This document shows, one piece after another, positions 17,690 through 27,082 of a stretch of 57,186 nt of DNA. The stretch spans positions 1 to 57,186 of the forward strand of contig CAJWLO010000016.1 of assembly GCA_913043235.1 (NCBI GenBank), written 5' to 3'. Numbering within the stretch: position 1 is the first letter of the stretch; every line of letters begins with the position of its first letter. Both the position numbers and the translations under genes were made by a program. The notes under the pieces are model-generated. The model did no database searches. It saw only the letters and a list, made by a program, of their open reading frames with translations, and was not told the origin of the DNA. Origin of the DNA: an uncultured Fidelibacterota bacterium. Lineage in GTDB: Bacteria; Fidelibacterota; Marinisomatia; Marinisomatales; UBA1611.

Positions 17690-18472
17690 TCAAGGAGCAA
17701 CGTTTTGATCTAGAAACAATGATTTCTCCATAGAAACAAAAAACTTCTTAAAAAAATCTGGTTCATGGATACCACCCGTTTTAAGAATGGAACCATCCTG
17801 CTCCGATTCACCACTGGCGCTGACTCGGATTTGTGTATTTTGAGAATCTATTTCTTCAAGATTGATGGTTACTTTATAACGATAAATAACAGGACCTTTC
17901 GGGGATTCATCTACTGTATAATAATTATTTGTTTCCCCTCCTCCACTTCCGGATGAAGACCAAGAACCTCTATTTCGGCTAGATGAACTTTTAGAAGGCT
18001 TATGATGATGATTATCATCTTCATCATCATCCGAGCCTCCAAATATACTATTCAAAACGACAGCAAATATGCCAATAACCAAGCCAATGATAAGTACGCT
18101 TACGCAACCGGTTACCCAATCTGTCTTTTCTGCTTCTTCCGGATCTACATTAGCATCCACAGGAGCTGTATCGGGTGATACATCTGCTTTCTTTTCCTCT
18201 GTTGTACGGCTAGCAGTAATTAAGCCAATATCGGAATTAAGGACATCAATGGTATAATCCAGATCCTGGAGCGAACCAATTGCTGCTTTCAAAACTGTTT
18301 TACTTTGCCCAGGAAATGTTCGAGTCTGTAACTGACGGTTTACAGCCGTCGGAGGCTTGGCCTGTGGGGTAGCTGGTGCTGCTTTGAGCACCATAGTTGT
18401 CGATATATTTATGACCAGGGAAATATACAGAAATTTTCCTTGGATCGTCCGGGGTTGGACCAGGAGACGCAT
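17690..18472 (-). CDS. Hypothetical membrane-anchored protein with Asp/His/Ser-rich linker
   Basis: About 260 aa. The N-terminal domain (VLKAAIGSLQDLDYTIDVLN, then GLITASR) resembles a small conserved domain seen in exported proteins of uncertain function. A membrane helix follows near residues 127-147 (CVSVLIIGLVIGIFAVVL). After it comes a low-complexity stretch with Asp clusters (GGSDDDEDDN), HHHK and Ser-rich residues, then a C-terminal beta-rich domain (YKVTINLEEI...IRVSASGE). It starts 4 bp after the upstream lipoprotein stop and both are probably cotranscribed. The acidic/His stretch could bind metal but this is not shown. Confidence 0.65.
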   Translation of the reverse strand: MRLLVQPRTIQGKFLYISLVINISTTMVLKAAPATPQAKPPTAVNRQLQTRTFPGQSKTVLKAAIGSLQDLDYTIDVLNSDIGLITASRTTEEKKADVSPDTAPVDANVDPEEAEKTDWVTGCVSVLIIGLVIGIFAVVLNSIFGGSDDDEDDNHHHKPSKSSSSRNRGSWSSSGSGGGETNNYYTVDESPKGPVIYRYKVTINLEEIDSQNTQIRVSASGESEQDGSILKTGGIHEPDFFKKFFVSMEKSLFLDQNVAP

Positions 18473-18476
18473 CAAT

Positions 18477-18908
18477 TTAATATTTCAGGCTTTGATAGGT
18501 AAAATCTGAAACATTTTTATTCTCATCAAATGTAATAATCACTGTTAATGATTTTGTTTCATTTGTAGCATTCGCTGCAGCAGATGAAGTTGTGCCGCCA
18601 AATAAAAAGGCAAGAAAACCTTGACCCAGAGTACGCTGCCCATAATTGACCGTAGCAGCAGAAGATTGGCTACTGCCCACCTTGTCGTAGGTCCATACTT
18701 CCTGTGCCTTTGAGTTTTTGGTAACAATATTCGGTGATCCAAGCGCTTCAAGTACTTCCGCCTGGCTTATACCTTTTTGAATCTTACTTTGCACTGTGCC
18801 CAAAGTCAGGGTATTGCTGGACTCTGGAGAAGGCGGTGGTGGAGAAGGTTGTACCGCACAGGCAGATATAAAAATTGATAAAATAATAATATGAAAAAGG
18901 AATTTCAT
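18477..18908 (-). CDS. Lipoprotein with SmpA/OmlA (BamE-like) domain
   Basis: A 143-aa lipoprotein: lipobox ISAC ends the signal peptide near residue 17, followed by a proline-rich linker. The domain IQKGISQAEVLEALGSPN, then VWTYDK and a C-terminal VIITFDENKNV strand, follows the BamE/OmlA pattern. The gene is directly upstream of the Asp/His-rich membrane protein. A role in the cell envelope is likely; membership of the BAM complex itself is not implied. Confidence 0.75.
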   Translation of the reverse strand: MKFLFHIIILSIFISACAVQPSPPPPSPESSNTLTLGTVQSKIQKGISQAEVLEALGSPNIVTKNSKAQEVWTYDKVGSSQSSAATVNYGQRTLGQGFLAFLFGGTTSSAAANATNETKSLTVIITFDENKNVSDFTYQSLKY

Positions 18909-18988
18909 TTTTCTCTCCTAATTGGTTACTAAATTTAATTCTTTAACATTTATTTTGTTAAAAAGTTCTAAAATTATTTAATACTAGC

Positions 18989-19864
18989 TCACCTAGGAAA
19001 CAACAGATGTGTGTTTTTTTTATAGGCCTGGTAATTCTTTTGTTTACCCCAATGCTTTTCTGCCAGTGCTTCCAGTATAGGAATACCACTTACTTTTGTG
19101 AGGATCAGATAAACAAATAACGGAGATAAAAGACTTACATATTGCCAGCCCCATAATACCGGCAGAGCAATGATAGCAATTCCAAGCCATAAAATGATCT
19201 CTCCCAAGTAATTGGGATGCCTAGAAAGGGCCCACAGGCCGGATTGAATGAATTTGTCTTTATTCTTTTTTTCAGCCCTGAACCTGGTTTTTTGAAGATC
19301 CGCCGTAACCTCAATTATAAAACCACAAACCCAAAATACCACACCAAGGTAGAATGTCACATCAACCTTTGATACCTTCGCAGACGTAATAGTGGTAAGC
19401 GCTGCCAAGCAGGTAATAAAGACCCATAAGCCCTGCAGGGTCCAAGTTCTTAAAAATAGTGGAAATGACTTTTTCCATTTCCGGAAGCGTTTGTCCTCAC
19501 CCGCACGACGAATACGTATAAATAAAAATCCACCAAGACGCATGGCCCATATATATACCAACACCACCAAAATTATAGACCTTGTATCGGCACTCCCAGA
19601 AGAAAGGTTGTTTTTAAAATATAAAGCAATGCCGGTAATTGTTAGAAAGGTAATACTGCCGGTCAAATCAAAATAATGTTCCGTTTCCCAGATAAAAGAT
19701 GGAATGAAAATTAACCATTGAAATAGGAAAGCGGTACCGAGACAAATGAACAAAACTGGCATCCCTTCAATTTGCAAGCCTCCCTGGGCACAAGCAAGAG
19801 CTGTCAAACTAGCGAAGCAGACTGCAATAATACTGGAAATATAGGCTGAGAAGTTTGGATTCAT
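18989..19864 (-). CDS. DUF1295 family membrane protein (steroid 5-alpha-reductase-like)
   Basis: A 291-aa integral membrane protein with about seven helices. The C-terminal signature SGLWALSRHPNYLGEI is the cofactor-binding motif shared by DUF1295 proteins, steroid 5-alpha reductases and isoprenylcysteine methyltransferases. The start ATG overlaps the stop of the small SHOCT-like gene (ATGA). Reductase activity on a lipid is the family-level guess. Confidence 0.85.
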   Translation of the reverse strand: MNPNFSAYISSIIAVCFASLTALACAQGGLQIEGMPVLFICLGTAFLFQWLIFIPSFIWETEHYFDLTGSITFLTITGIALYFKNNLSSGSADTRSIILVVLVYIWAMRLGGFLFIRIRRAGEDKRFRKWKKSFPLFLRTWTLQGLWVFITCLAALTTITSAKVSKVDVTFYLGVVFWVCGFIIEVTADLQKTRFRAEKKNKDKFIQSGLWALSRHPNYLGEIILWLGIAIIALPVLWGWQYVSLLSPLFVYLILTKVSGIPILEALAEKHWGKQKNYQAYKKNTHLLFPR

Positions 19865-20097
19865 TTTTGATTAAGAACTTTGGAAAGATCGATATCCAGC
19901 CTGGGATCTATGAGCCTTGCTTCCAGGGAATCATATTCGACCTGAGTAATGGCTTTGGTGTAAAGAGCCTGTTTTAAATAGAGCAGTTTCTGACTCTTCT
20001 CAATCTTTTTCTGATGATCTGACTCTGTGGAGGTCCTATGAGAAGCTGCACAGGCAATAAAAAACAGTATTATTGCTGCAGAAAAATATTTATGCAT
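19861..20097 (-). CDS. Small lipoprotein with SHOCT-like helical domain
   Basis: A 78-aa protein; the ATG at 20097 gives a clean lipoprotein signal (lipobox FIAC near residue 16). The rest is a short helical hairpin LLYLKQALYTKAITQVEYDS that matches the pattern of SHOCT domains (a stretch ending in I-T-x-x-E-Y/F). The stop overlaps the DUF1295 start by 4 bases (ATGA), so the two are coupled. Function unknown. Confidence 0.6.
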   Translation of the reverse strand: MHKYFSAAIILFFIACAASHRTSTESDHQKKIEKSQKLLYLKQALYTKAITQVEYDSLEARLIDPRLDIDLSKVLNQK

Positions 20098-20153
20098 TAT
20101 TTTTTCATTTTTCCGAAAGTGATAAAGCACTGAAGTTAAGAAGAATGATCCAT

Positions 20154-21041
20154 TTATGCGGAACTAACAAGTAGGGCACCACAAACTGCCAATACCACAG
20201 CAAGCCATTTCCTTTGCGTCATGGATTCCTTTAAAAACACTGCTGCCATCAGAATGATCAGGATAGTAGATAGTTGGTTATAAATGGCAGCACGTCCTGC
20301 TAGAGTATATTTAAAACCCAAAAGCCAGAAAATAACTGATAAATATGTTCCCAATAATGCACCTGTAACCAGATAGGGATTCTTAATTCCCATTTTTACT
20401 GTACCCATTAAAATAGTTCTTCCTTTTAAAAACCAAAGAATACAAGCTGATAAAATGAATCCTGTGCTGAACCGAATCAAGGCAATAAAAATAATAGAAT
20501 AGGATTCCATAATCGGTCTAACCATTAGTACAGAATAAGCCGTTAATGTCTGAGCTAAAATCCCATACAGTACACCTTTAACAATATCCGTTTTATCAGA
20601 ACGTGTCGAGATTTTTAGAGTACCTACCATAATTCCAGTCATAACCAGTATTCCACCAATGTACGATTGTATTGTAATAGTTTCCTGGAACATAAGAAAG
20701 GAAAACAAAAATACAGCCGGTGAATAACTAGTGCTAACAATGGCCGACAACCCTGCGCCTAACCGTCGCAGAGATACCAAAAAAAGCAGGTCTCCCAGGG
20801 CAACGCCCAAAACCCCGCTAATAATCAATAGAGCCAGATCAATGCTGGACCATTTTGGGAATCCTCCTTCTAGAAATTGAAGTGTAATGAAAAAACCAAA
20901 TACGCCAATAATATTTTTCAACATATTCAATTGTAGACTCCCCAGCCTGCGGCTGGACAAATCAAAAAGAATCACTGCAGACGACCAGCAAAATGCTGTT
21001 AGAAGCGCATATATATCACCGGTATTTAGATAAAATCCCAT
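20154..21041 (-). CDS. EamA/DMT family transporter
   Basis: A 295-aa protein with ten predicted helices in two EamA repeats (first repeat ends near LLFLVSLRRLGAGLSAIV, second near AGRAAIYNQLSTILIILMAA). It probably exports a metabolite or amino acid. It is divergent from the malic enzyme gene, and the two share the 222-bp intergenic region 21042-21263. Confidence 0.85.
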   Translation of the reverse strand: MGFYLNTGDIYALLTAFCWSSAVILFDLSSRRLGSLQLNMLKNIIGVFGFFITLQFLEGGFPKWSSIDLALLIISGVLGVALGDLLFLVSLRRLGAGLSAIVSTSYSPAVFLFSFLMFQETITIQSYIGGILVMTGIMVGTLKISTRSDKTDIVKGVLYGILAQTLTAYSVLMVRPIMESYSIIFIALIRFSTGFILSACILWFLKGRTILMGTVKMGIKNPYLVTGALLGTYLSVIFWLLGFKYTLAGRAAIYNQLSTILIILMAAVFLKESMTQRKWLAVVLAVCGALLVSSA

Positions 21042-21263
21042 CTGTCAATTTGTAATAAAGCACTTAAACAATATTTGACCATTTGATACACCTTAAAGAA
21101 TTGCATACTATTAATCTAACTCCACCAAAATAAATTAAAAATCCTGATATAGTAATGGTGTACTTATCTATTTTAGTCTACTGAAATGATTACAATTTCG
21201 TATCAGTCTTTAATCCAGCGGATGAAACCATGTAATTTCCTAGACCCATATTTGATATGAATA

Positions 21264-22919
21264 ATGACTGATTACAATCAATTGCTCAAAACATTGCCCC
21301 ATGGGTCCAAAATCCTGCAAGATCCTCTGCTGAATAAAGGAACAAGTTTTTCGGATGCAGAAAGAAACCAGCTCGGACTTCGAGGACTCTTGCCCCCAAG
21401 GATTCTATCCTTAGAAACCCAAAAAGAAAAGATCATGGAAAATTTTTATGCAAAGGACAATGATCTTGAAAAATACATTTACATGATTGCTTTGCAGGAT
21501 AGAAATGAAACCTTATTCTATCACACGGTTATTGATGAAATTGAGATCATGATGCCAATTATTTATACACCAACAGTTGGACAAGCCTGTCAAGAATATG
21601 ATCATATCTTCCGTCGCCCCAGGGGTCTTTATATTTCAATCCAAGATCGGGGCAATATAAAAACCATCCTTGGAAATTGGCCAAATTCCCAAGTAGAAGT
21701 TATTGTAGTTACTGATGGGGAAAGAATACTAGGACTGGGAGATCTGGGTGTCAATGGTATGGGTATACCGGTTGGGAAATTATCCTTGTATACAGCATGT
21801 GCCGGTATCAACCCTTCTCGATGCCTACCTATTACCCTAGATGTAGGTACAAATAATACTACTCTTTTAAAGAACTCGCTTTATCTTGGACTACAACAGG
21901 AACGTCTTCATGGTAATGAATATGATTCTTTTATCGATGAATTTATGGAAACCGTTGCGGAAGTATTCCCTGATGCAGTGATCCAATTTGAAGACTTTGC
22001 AAATGCAAATGCAGCCCGACTGCTGAAGAAATACCAGGATTCATACAGAACATTTAATGATGATATTCAAGGTACTGCTGCTGTGGCACTGGCCGGTCTT
22101 ATGACCAGCATGAAAGTAACATCCCAAGCTCTAGAAGACCAGAAGCTGGTTTTTTATGGGGCAGGAACAGCCGGGATTGGGATTGCTAAGCTCTTTGTCC
22201 AAGCATTAATGGAAAAAGGAATTCCAAAAAATGTAGCATATAATCAATGCTGGTTTGTGGACAGTGGTGGTCTGGTGGTAAAAAGCAGGGAGGATTTATC
22301 GGCAGATAAAATGGACTTTGCCCATGATCACCAACATCTGAAAAAACTGCAGGAGATTGTAGAGACGGTTGAACCCACTATTTTGATCGGTGTTTCAGGT
22401 CAGGGAAATTCTTTCACCCAACCCGTTATCGAAACCCTTGCCAGATTTAATGATCAGCCCATTATTTTTGCCCTTTCCAATCCCACTTCTAAATCAGAAT
22501 GCAGTGCAGAGGATGCTTATCGGTGGACAAATGGTCGTGCCATATTTGCCAGTGGCAGCCCATTCGAGTCTGTACAGATCAACGATAAATCATTAATTCC
22601 TAGTCAGGGCAATAATGTATATATTTTCCCTGGAGTAGGATTGGGTGTTATTATTTCCAAAACTCCTGTGATAAAAGACTCTCTATTTTTAACTGCCGCA
22701 AAAACTTTATCTGAATTTACCTCCGCCGAGGATCTGGATAGGGGGCGGCTATATCCGCCGTTACATCAAATCAGAGAGGTATCCAGAGCTATAGCTATAG
22801 CTGTTGCCAAAAAAGCTTCTCAAGATAATCTTTCCGTTACCAGTCTTCCAAGTGATCTCGAACATTATGTATTCAGCAGAATGTATGATCCTATTTACAC
22901 CGATTACACTACAGTATAA
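21264..22919 (+). CDS. maeA: NAD-dependent malic enzyme
   Basis: A 551-aa cytosolic enzyme that decarboxylates L-malate to pyruvate with NAD(P) reduction. The long-form malic enzyme architecture is clear: the catalytic region YTPTVGQACQEY near residue 97, ERILGLGDLGVNGMGI near 152-165, metal-binding QFEDFANANA, NDDIQGTAAVALAG near 267, the Rossmann motif GAGTAGIGIA near 300, and FALSNPTSKSECSAEDAY. Length matches E. coli MaeA (565 aa). It is monocistronic and convergent with the exonuclease gene, 24 bp apart. Confidence 0.96.
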   Translation: MTDYNQLLKTLPHGSKILQDPLLNKGTSFSDAERNQLGLRGLLPPRILSLETQKEKIMENFYAKDNDLEKYIYMIALQDRNETLFYHTVIDEIEIMMPIIYTPTVGQACQEYDHIFRRPRGLYISIQDRGNIKTILGNWPNSQVEVIVVTDGERILGLGDLGVNGMGIPVGKLSLYTACAGINPSRCLPITLDVGTNNTTLLKNSLYLGLQQERLHGNEYDSFIDEFMETVAEVFPDAVIQFEDFANANAARLLKKYQDSYRTFNDDIQGTAAVALAGLMTSMKVTSQALEDQKLVFYGAGTAGIGIAKLFVQALMEKGIPKNVAYNQCWFVDSGGLVVKSREDLSADKMDFAHDHQHLKKLQEIVETVEPTILIGVSGQGNSFTQPVIETLARFNDQPIIFALSNPTSKSECSAEDAYRWTNGRAIFASGSPFESVQINDKSLIPSQGNNVYIFPGVGLGVIISKTPVIKDSLFLTAAKTLSEFTSAEDLDRGRLYPPLHQIREVSRAIAIAVAKKASQDNLSVTSLPSDLEHYVFSRMYDPIYTDYTTV

Positions 22920-22943
22920 TTTCTCCATTCTTTATTGTATATC

Positions 22944-23525
22944 TCAATTGAAGAGTTTACAATAAATCTCTCTGCTGACCCAGGCATCCGTAGCGGCATA
23001 TTTGATCTGTTTAACGGTAAGTCTATCTGCATCCCAATTGGATGTTCTACTGCCCTTTGAGATCCTAAAATGCAATAACAATGCTGCCAGCCCCCGTAGG
23101 CCAAAATGTTGTAATTCCTTTTTCCGGGCTACTTCACCCAAGTCGACAAAATTACCCGGATAAAAGTCAGATATTTTCTGCATATCTTTTATGTCCCTAG
23201 CAATAGCAACACCAGCTTTTACAATCGTATGGTTCGTCAGTAGCGATTTCAATGACCTTGGTATTCCGTACTTATTAAGTCGAAATAGAAAGACCGTATC
23301 AAACCCGGCGAGTTGAAGCAGAGATGGTAAAAAATATTGTCCTTTCTTAAATGCTGGCCGTGTTTCAGTATCAAACCCTAGGATAATTTCATTTTGCAGG
23401 ATTGTACAGGCTCTGTTTACATCCTTTTTAGATTCTAGCAAGTGGATAGATCCACTATAATATCTTAATGGCAATTTATTGATTTCTTCTTTGGTCAATC
23501 TGTAGTTTGGATTTATTGTATACAT
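22944..23525 (-). CDS. 3'-5' exonuclease, DEDD/RNase D-like
   Basis: A 193-aa single exonuclease domain. Exo I is LGFDTETRPAF near residues 49-59 (D, E ligands), Exo II is VKAGVAIARDIKDM, and Exo III is KQIKYAATDAWVSREIY with the Tyr-type DEDDy spacing. There is no HRDC domain, so it is a stand-alone WRN-exonuclease-like or small RNase D type protein acting on RNA or DNA ends. Confidence 0.88.
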   Translation of the reverse strand: MYTINPNYRLTKEEINKLPLRYYSGSIHLLESKKDVNRACTILQNEIILGFDTETRPAFKKGQYFLPSLLQLAGFDTVFLFRLNKYGIPRSLKSLLTNHTIVKAGVAIARDIKDMQKISDFYPGNFVDLGEVARKKELQHFGLRGLAALLLHFRISKGSRTSNWDADRLTVKQIKYAATDAWVSREIYCKLFN

Positions 23526-23725
23526 CAGATCAATCCTTAGATCAGGAAATAAAGAACTCTAAAAAAGTTAAAATGCGTATTCTAGGGTATCTCTTGCAAC
23601 TAGTATCATCAATATTTTATTCATTTTCGTCTAATAAGATGATAGAACCAGATTATGTATTCCCTTTAAAAATTGCGTTACTATAAATAGAAATTGAAAA
23701 ATTACTATTCTGTTTTATAGTAGGA

Positions 23726-24253
23726 TTAAAATTCTTTAGTTTCTATTATATTCCCCAGTTTTTCACAAATATAGGGTACACCACGACGATCTGGAGGGTG
23801 TTCTTCTTCACATCGTTCATCGCAGTCAAAATAAATTTCCTCCAGGGTCTTTTTACCTTGTTCATTATAATAGTTCCACTGGCCAGTCTGAAGACCTTGC
23901 TCATAAGAACCATCATATTTCTTTTCTCCATTTTGATGATATCCGGTCCATTTGCCATCGGCTTTTCCTTTCTTATACTCTCCTACATATCTTTTCTTTC
24001 CCTCTTTATCCAAACCAGTCCATAATCCTGTTTTATATCCATTTTTTAATATTCCCTCCTCACGTTTTTCACCAGATCGATAAGTGTTGAATGCCGGGCC
24101 GTTATATACTTTTCGGTTAAAGAAAAAATAGCTACTGTAATCATCATTGGTAATCCATTGACCTGCTCGTTCAAATAAAACTACTTCCATTTCTACAGGC
24201 TCCTTGGAACAGCCAACGAAAAGAATTAAGAGAAACAATATAGTGAACTTCAT
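23726..24253 (-). CDS. MORN-repeat (YwqK-like) lipoprotein
   Basis: A 175-aa lipoprotein (lipobox FVGC near residue 15; strong ribosome site AAGGAG before the ATG). It has about four MORN_2-type repeats of about 23 residues: REEGILKNGYKTGLWTGLD, YVGEYKKGKADGKWTGYH, YDGSYEQGLQTGQWNYYN. Proteins named YwqK antitoxin share this repeat but the role here is unproven. A related protein follows upstream at 24353. Confidence 0.8.
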   Translation of the reverse strand: MKFTILFLLILFVGCSKEPVEMEVVLFERAGQWITNDDYSSYFFFNRKVYNGPAFNTYRSGEKREEGILKNGYKTGLWTGLDKEGKKRYVGEYKKGKADGKWTGYHQNGEKKYDGSYEQGLQTGQWNYYNEQGKKTLEEIYFDCDERCEEEHPPDRRGVPYICEKLGNIIETKEF

Positions 24254-24352
24254 GCCAGACTCCTTCGATATATTAATGGATAATAATTATCGCCTGAAAT
24301 TTCCATTATCATGAATGTAAATTTCGAACAATTTCAGCGAGATCAGCAATAG

Positions 24353-24967
24353 CTACAGACATCCAATCTCATCGGGGTAGGTGAAACAGGTACACTCATA
24401 ACCTGAAAGATTCCAGCATTGAACATCAATATTAGCATCATTCTTATATGTTACTTTATACTTGATCCTTCCGTTTTCATACCACCGTGTTAAAATTCCT
24501 TCTTTCAAATCATTTTTAAAAAATTTTTCTTCAATCTTGATCCCATCCAACCAGCTTGTCCAACGACCATCTTTTTTACCATCTTTATAAAATCCTTCAA
24601 TAATTTTATCTCCGTAACGATCCCATTCCAGATAGGGTCCGTGGCGTTCACCATCATAATAAAATGTTGCTTTCATTTTTTCAGACCAGCTACTTCTATC
24701 ATGATATTCAATTCTGTTTTCAACTCCGTTAAAAACACCATTAAGGTAGTACCGTTCAGCAGTTACATTCCCAAAACCATCCATCTCAAAAACCTTTCCG
24801 GAAAATGGTTCCATGGATTGGTGCGTAAAAAGCACACCATTTTTTTTTATCATAACTTCCAGATTCCATTGTTCAACCTCTGGTATAATAAAAGTACCTG
24901 TTTCATCATAATTCTGGGAAATAACTATGGTAAGGAATAGAGATGTTGGGATTAGGCTATATTTCAT
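24353..24967 (-). CDS. Exported MORN-repeat protein
   Basis: About 204 aa with a signal peptide (MKYSLIPTSLFLTIVIS) and at least five MORN_2-like repeats (PFSGKVFEMDG, YLNGVFNGVENRIEY, YDGERHGPYLEWD, YKDGKKDGRWTSWLDG, FFKNDLKEGILTRWYENG). A TTG 24 bases upstream is also in frame; the ATG is chosen. It resembles the adjacent lipoprotein and probably arose by duplication. Confidence 0.75.
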   Translation of the reverse strand: MKYSLIPTSLFLTIVISQNYDETGTFIIPEVEQWNLEVMIKKNGVLFTHQSMEPFSGKVFEMDGFGNVTAERYYLNGVFNGVENRIEYHDRSSWSEKMKATFYYDGERHGPYLEWDRYGDKIIEGFYKDGKKDGRWTSWLDGIKIEEKFFKNDLKEGILTRWYENGRIKYKVTYKNDANIDVQCWNLSGYECTCFTYPDEIGCL

Positions 24968-25039
24968 GATAGTGATATTAAGGAAAAACAATAAATAATG
25001 GAAAAATTTGGAAATTGGTACCTTACCCTATACAAAAAA

Positions 25040-25049
25040 ATCGGCCGAT
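25040..25049. promoter_or_regulatory. Perfect 10-bp palindrome ATCGGCCGAT in intergenic region
   Basis: It lies about 95 bp upstream of the DUF4294 gene in otherwise AT-rich DNA. It could be an operator; no regulator is known. Confidence 0.25.
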
Positions 25050-25144
25050 GAGAAAAAAAGCCTTTTCTATGATATGTTTTTTATAATAAAAGTTAAAAAT
25101 TTGGTATCGTGATTATTCTACCAGATAATTAAAAGGGTAATAAC

Positions 25145-25891
25145 TTGAAATATTTATCGATATTAGAAAAGATTTGGCTTCTTTTGATTCCCGTCCAGCT
25201 ATATTCCCAAAACCTAGTGATTCAAAATGAATCCACAAAAAAGCCCTTAGTTGGAGTCAATGTTTATTCGACCAGCCATGGAACCACAACAGATTCCAAC
25301 GGTGTTTGTAGTCTGTCCGGATTTTCCAATGAGGAAATCATCATTTCTCATATTGGATATGAAAAAATCACACAAACAAAAGAGAGTCTGCCGGAAACGC
25401 TATATTTAGCCATGATTTCTATAACGGCAGGCAGTATTCATGTCCTTGGCCTGAAATCAAAAAAAGAAAAAAAACGCTTCCATAAACTGGAGCGGGATGT
25501 AATCAAGGTTTACCCCTACGCTCAACTAGTGGGAATCTTACTGGATGAATATTCAACAGTCTTGGACAGTATTAATGGACTATGGTATTTCAGGAGGAGA
25601 CAGGCCAAGAAAAAAATATTCCAGAATATTGAAAATCAGATGATCACTACTTACGGGAGGAAGATAAGAAAATTGACCAAAACACAGGGTCGGATTTTGA
25701 TCCGTCTGGTTGATAGGGAAACGGAACATACTTCCTACGCAATCATTAAGGATTTTCGAGGATTTCTTGCTGCTGGTTTCTGGCAAGTTACTGCCCGTTT
25801 ATTTGGCCATAATCTGAAATCAAGTTATAATCCAGAAAAAGGAGAGGATAAAATGATCGAGTACATCATCGATACAATAATAAAATTATGA
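25145..25891 (+). CDS. DUF4294 protein with N-terminal carboxypeptidase-regulatory-like domain
   Basis: A 248-aa exported protein started by TTG behind AAAGGG. A signal peptide is followed by a CarboxypepD_reg-like beta domain (KPLVGVNVYSTSHGTTTDSN, then ISHIGYEK), as seen in Bacteroidota surface proteins. The C-terminal half (VIKVYPYAQLVG, TTYGRKIRKLTKTQGRILIR, GFWQVTARLFGHNLKSSY) is a DUF4294 domain. The stop overlaps the mnmH start (ATGA), so the pair is translationally coupled. The function of DUF4294 is unknown. Confidence 0.85.
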   Translation: MKYLSILEKIWLLLIPVQLYSQNLVIQNESTKKPLVGVNVYSTSHGTTTDSNGVCSLSGFSNEEIIISHIGYEKITQTKESLPETLYLAMISITAGSIHVLGLKSKKEKKRFHKLERDVIKVYPYAQLVGILLDEYSTVLDSINGLWYFRRRQAKKKIFQNIENQMITTYGRKIRKLTKTQGRILIRLVDRETEHTSYAIIKDFRGFLAAGFWQVTARLFGHNLKSSYNPEKGEDKMIEYIIDTIIKL

Positions 25892-26958
25892 CACAAATTC
25901 AACCTTATAAAAAAGGCAAAGTTGAGCCAAACCTTTCTTCTATGCTAAAAAAAAATATACCGCTTATTGATCTGCGTTCCCCAAGTGAATTTAAAAAAGG
26001 TGCTTTTCCCGCCAGCTGTAATCTGCCCATTTTAGATAATGAAGAAAGAAAACAGGTGGGTTTAACCTATAAAAAACATGGTAGCCAAGCAGCAGAAAAA
26101 CTTGGATATAAACTAGTTTCCTGTGGTAAAAAAGATAAGCGTATTGAAAACTGGAAGCAGTTTATTCAGCGTAATTCCAAAGCTCAGTTGTACTGCTGGA
26201 GAGGTGGAATGCGTTCCACCATTGCCAGCAGGTGGTTAAAAGAGATCGGATTGAATATACCCGCAATCCCAGGTGGGTATAAGGCTCTGAGATCTACCTG
26301 TTTAGAAACACTAGAATCGGTAAAAAATGACCAAAAGCGCTGGATCATTCTAGGCGGGCGTACTGGTTCCGGTAAGACCGCATTGATTTCCAGTATTCCT
26401 GCTAGTATCAATCTGGAATATCTAGCAAATCATCGTGGTTCAGCCTTCGGCAGACGGCAGACTCATCAGCCCACAACTATCAACTTTGAAAATACGCTCG
26501 CCATCGCTTACCTACAACACAATCATAATATGCTGGTTCTGGAGGATGAAAGCCGTGGTATAGGCAAACTAACCATCCCTGAAACCTGGTATCAAAGGAT
26601 GCAAAATGCGGAACTAATCATCCTGACAATTCCTACAATGGAGCGGATAGAAAATATTCGTCGAGAATATGTGGACAAGCAATTATTGGAAGGTATTCAA
26701 CCAAAAGTATTGAAAATCTCACTACAAGATTCCTTAGCACACATTAAAAACCGATTGGGTGGAAAGAATTATCAAGCTATCCATCAAAAGATAGAAAATG
26801 CCTTCAAAACTTTATCACCGGAAAGCCATGAAGGCTGGATCCATGATTTGCTCAAAAAATATTATGACCCCATGTACAGCTATCAGTTAAAACAAAAGGA
26901 AAATCGATGCGTACTAGAGGGAGATTATCAGACAATACGAGATTTCCTCCAAGATTAA
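25888..26958 (+). CDS. mnmH: tRNA 2-selenouridine synthase (SelU/MnmH)
   Basis: A 356-aa enzyme that replaces sulfur with selenium in 2-thiouridine at the wobble base of certain tRNAs, using selenophosphate. The N-terminal rhodanese domain has its catalytic Cys in YCWRGGMRS near residues 98-106. The C-terminal P-loop is GGRTGSGKT near 151-159, followed by LANHRGSAFGR. Both domains and the length match the family. It is coupled to the DUF4294 gene. Its presence implies that the cell makes selenophosphate (SelD), which agrees with the selenoprotein called at 48124-49398. Confidence 0.95.
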   Translation: MTQIQPYKKGKVEPNLSSMLKKNIPLIDLRSPSEFKKGAFPASCNLPILDNEERKQVGLTYKKHGSQAAEKLGYKLVSCGKKDKRIENWKQFIQRNSKAQLYCWRGGMRSTIASRWLKEIGLNIPAIPGGYKALRSTCLETLESVKNDQKRWIILGGRTGSGKTALISSIPASINLEYLANHRGSAFGRRQTHQPTTINFENTLAIAYLQHNHNMLVLEDESRGIGKLTIPETWYQRMQNAELIILTIPTMERIENIRREYVDKQLLEGIQPKVLKISLQDSLAHIKNRLGGKNYQAIHQKIENAFKTLSPESHEGWIHDLLKKYYDPMYSYQLKQKENRCVLEGDYQTIRDFLQD

Positions 26959-27082
26959 TTGATTTATTTAGAAATAATTATGTTTTTACATAAAAGATAT
27001 AATCTATTTATTTTTATTAAAAGTCGGTAAATATATAAGCTAAACCAAATACCTTGATTGGATTACCAAGTATAATTTTGTA

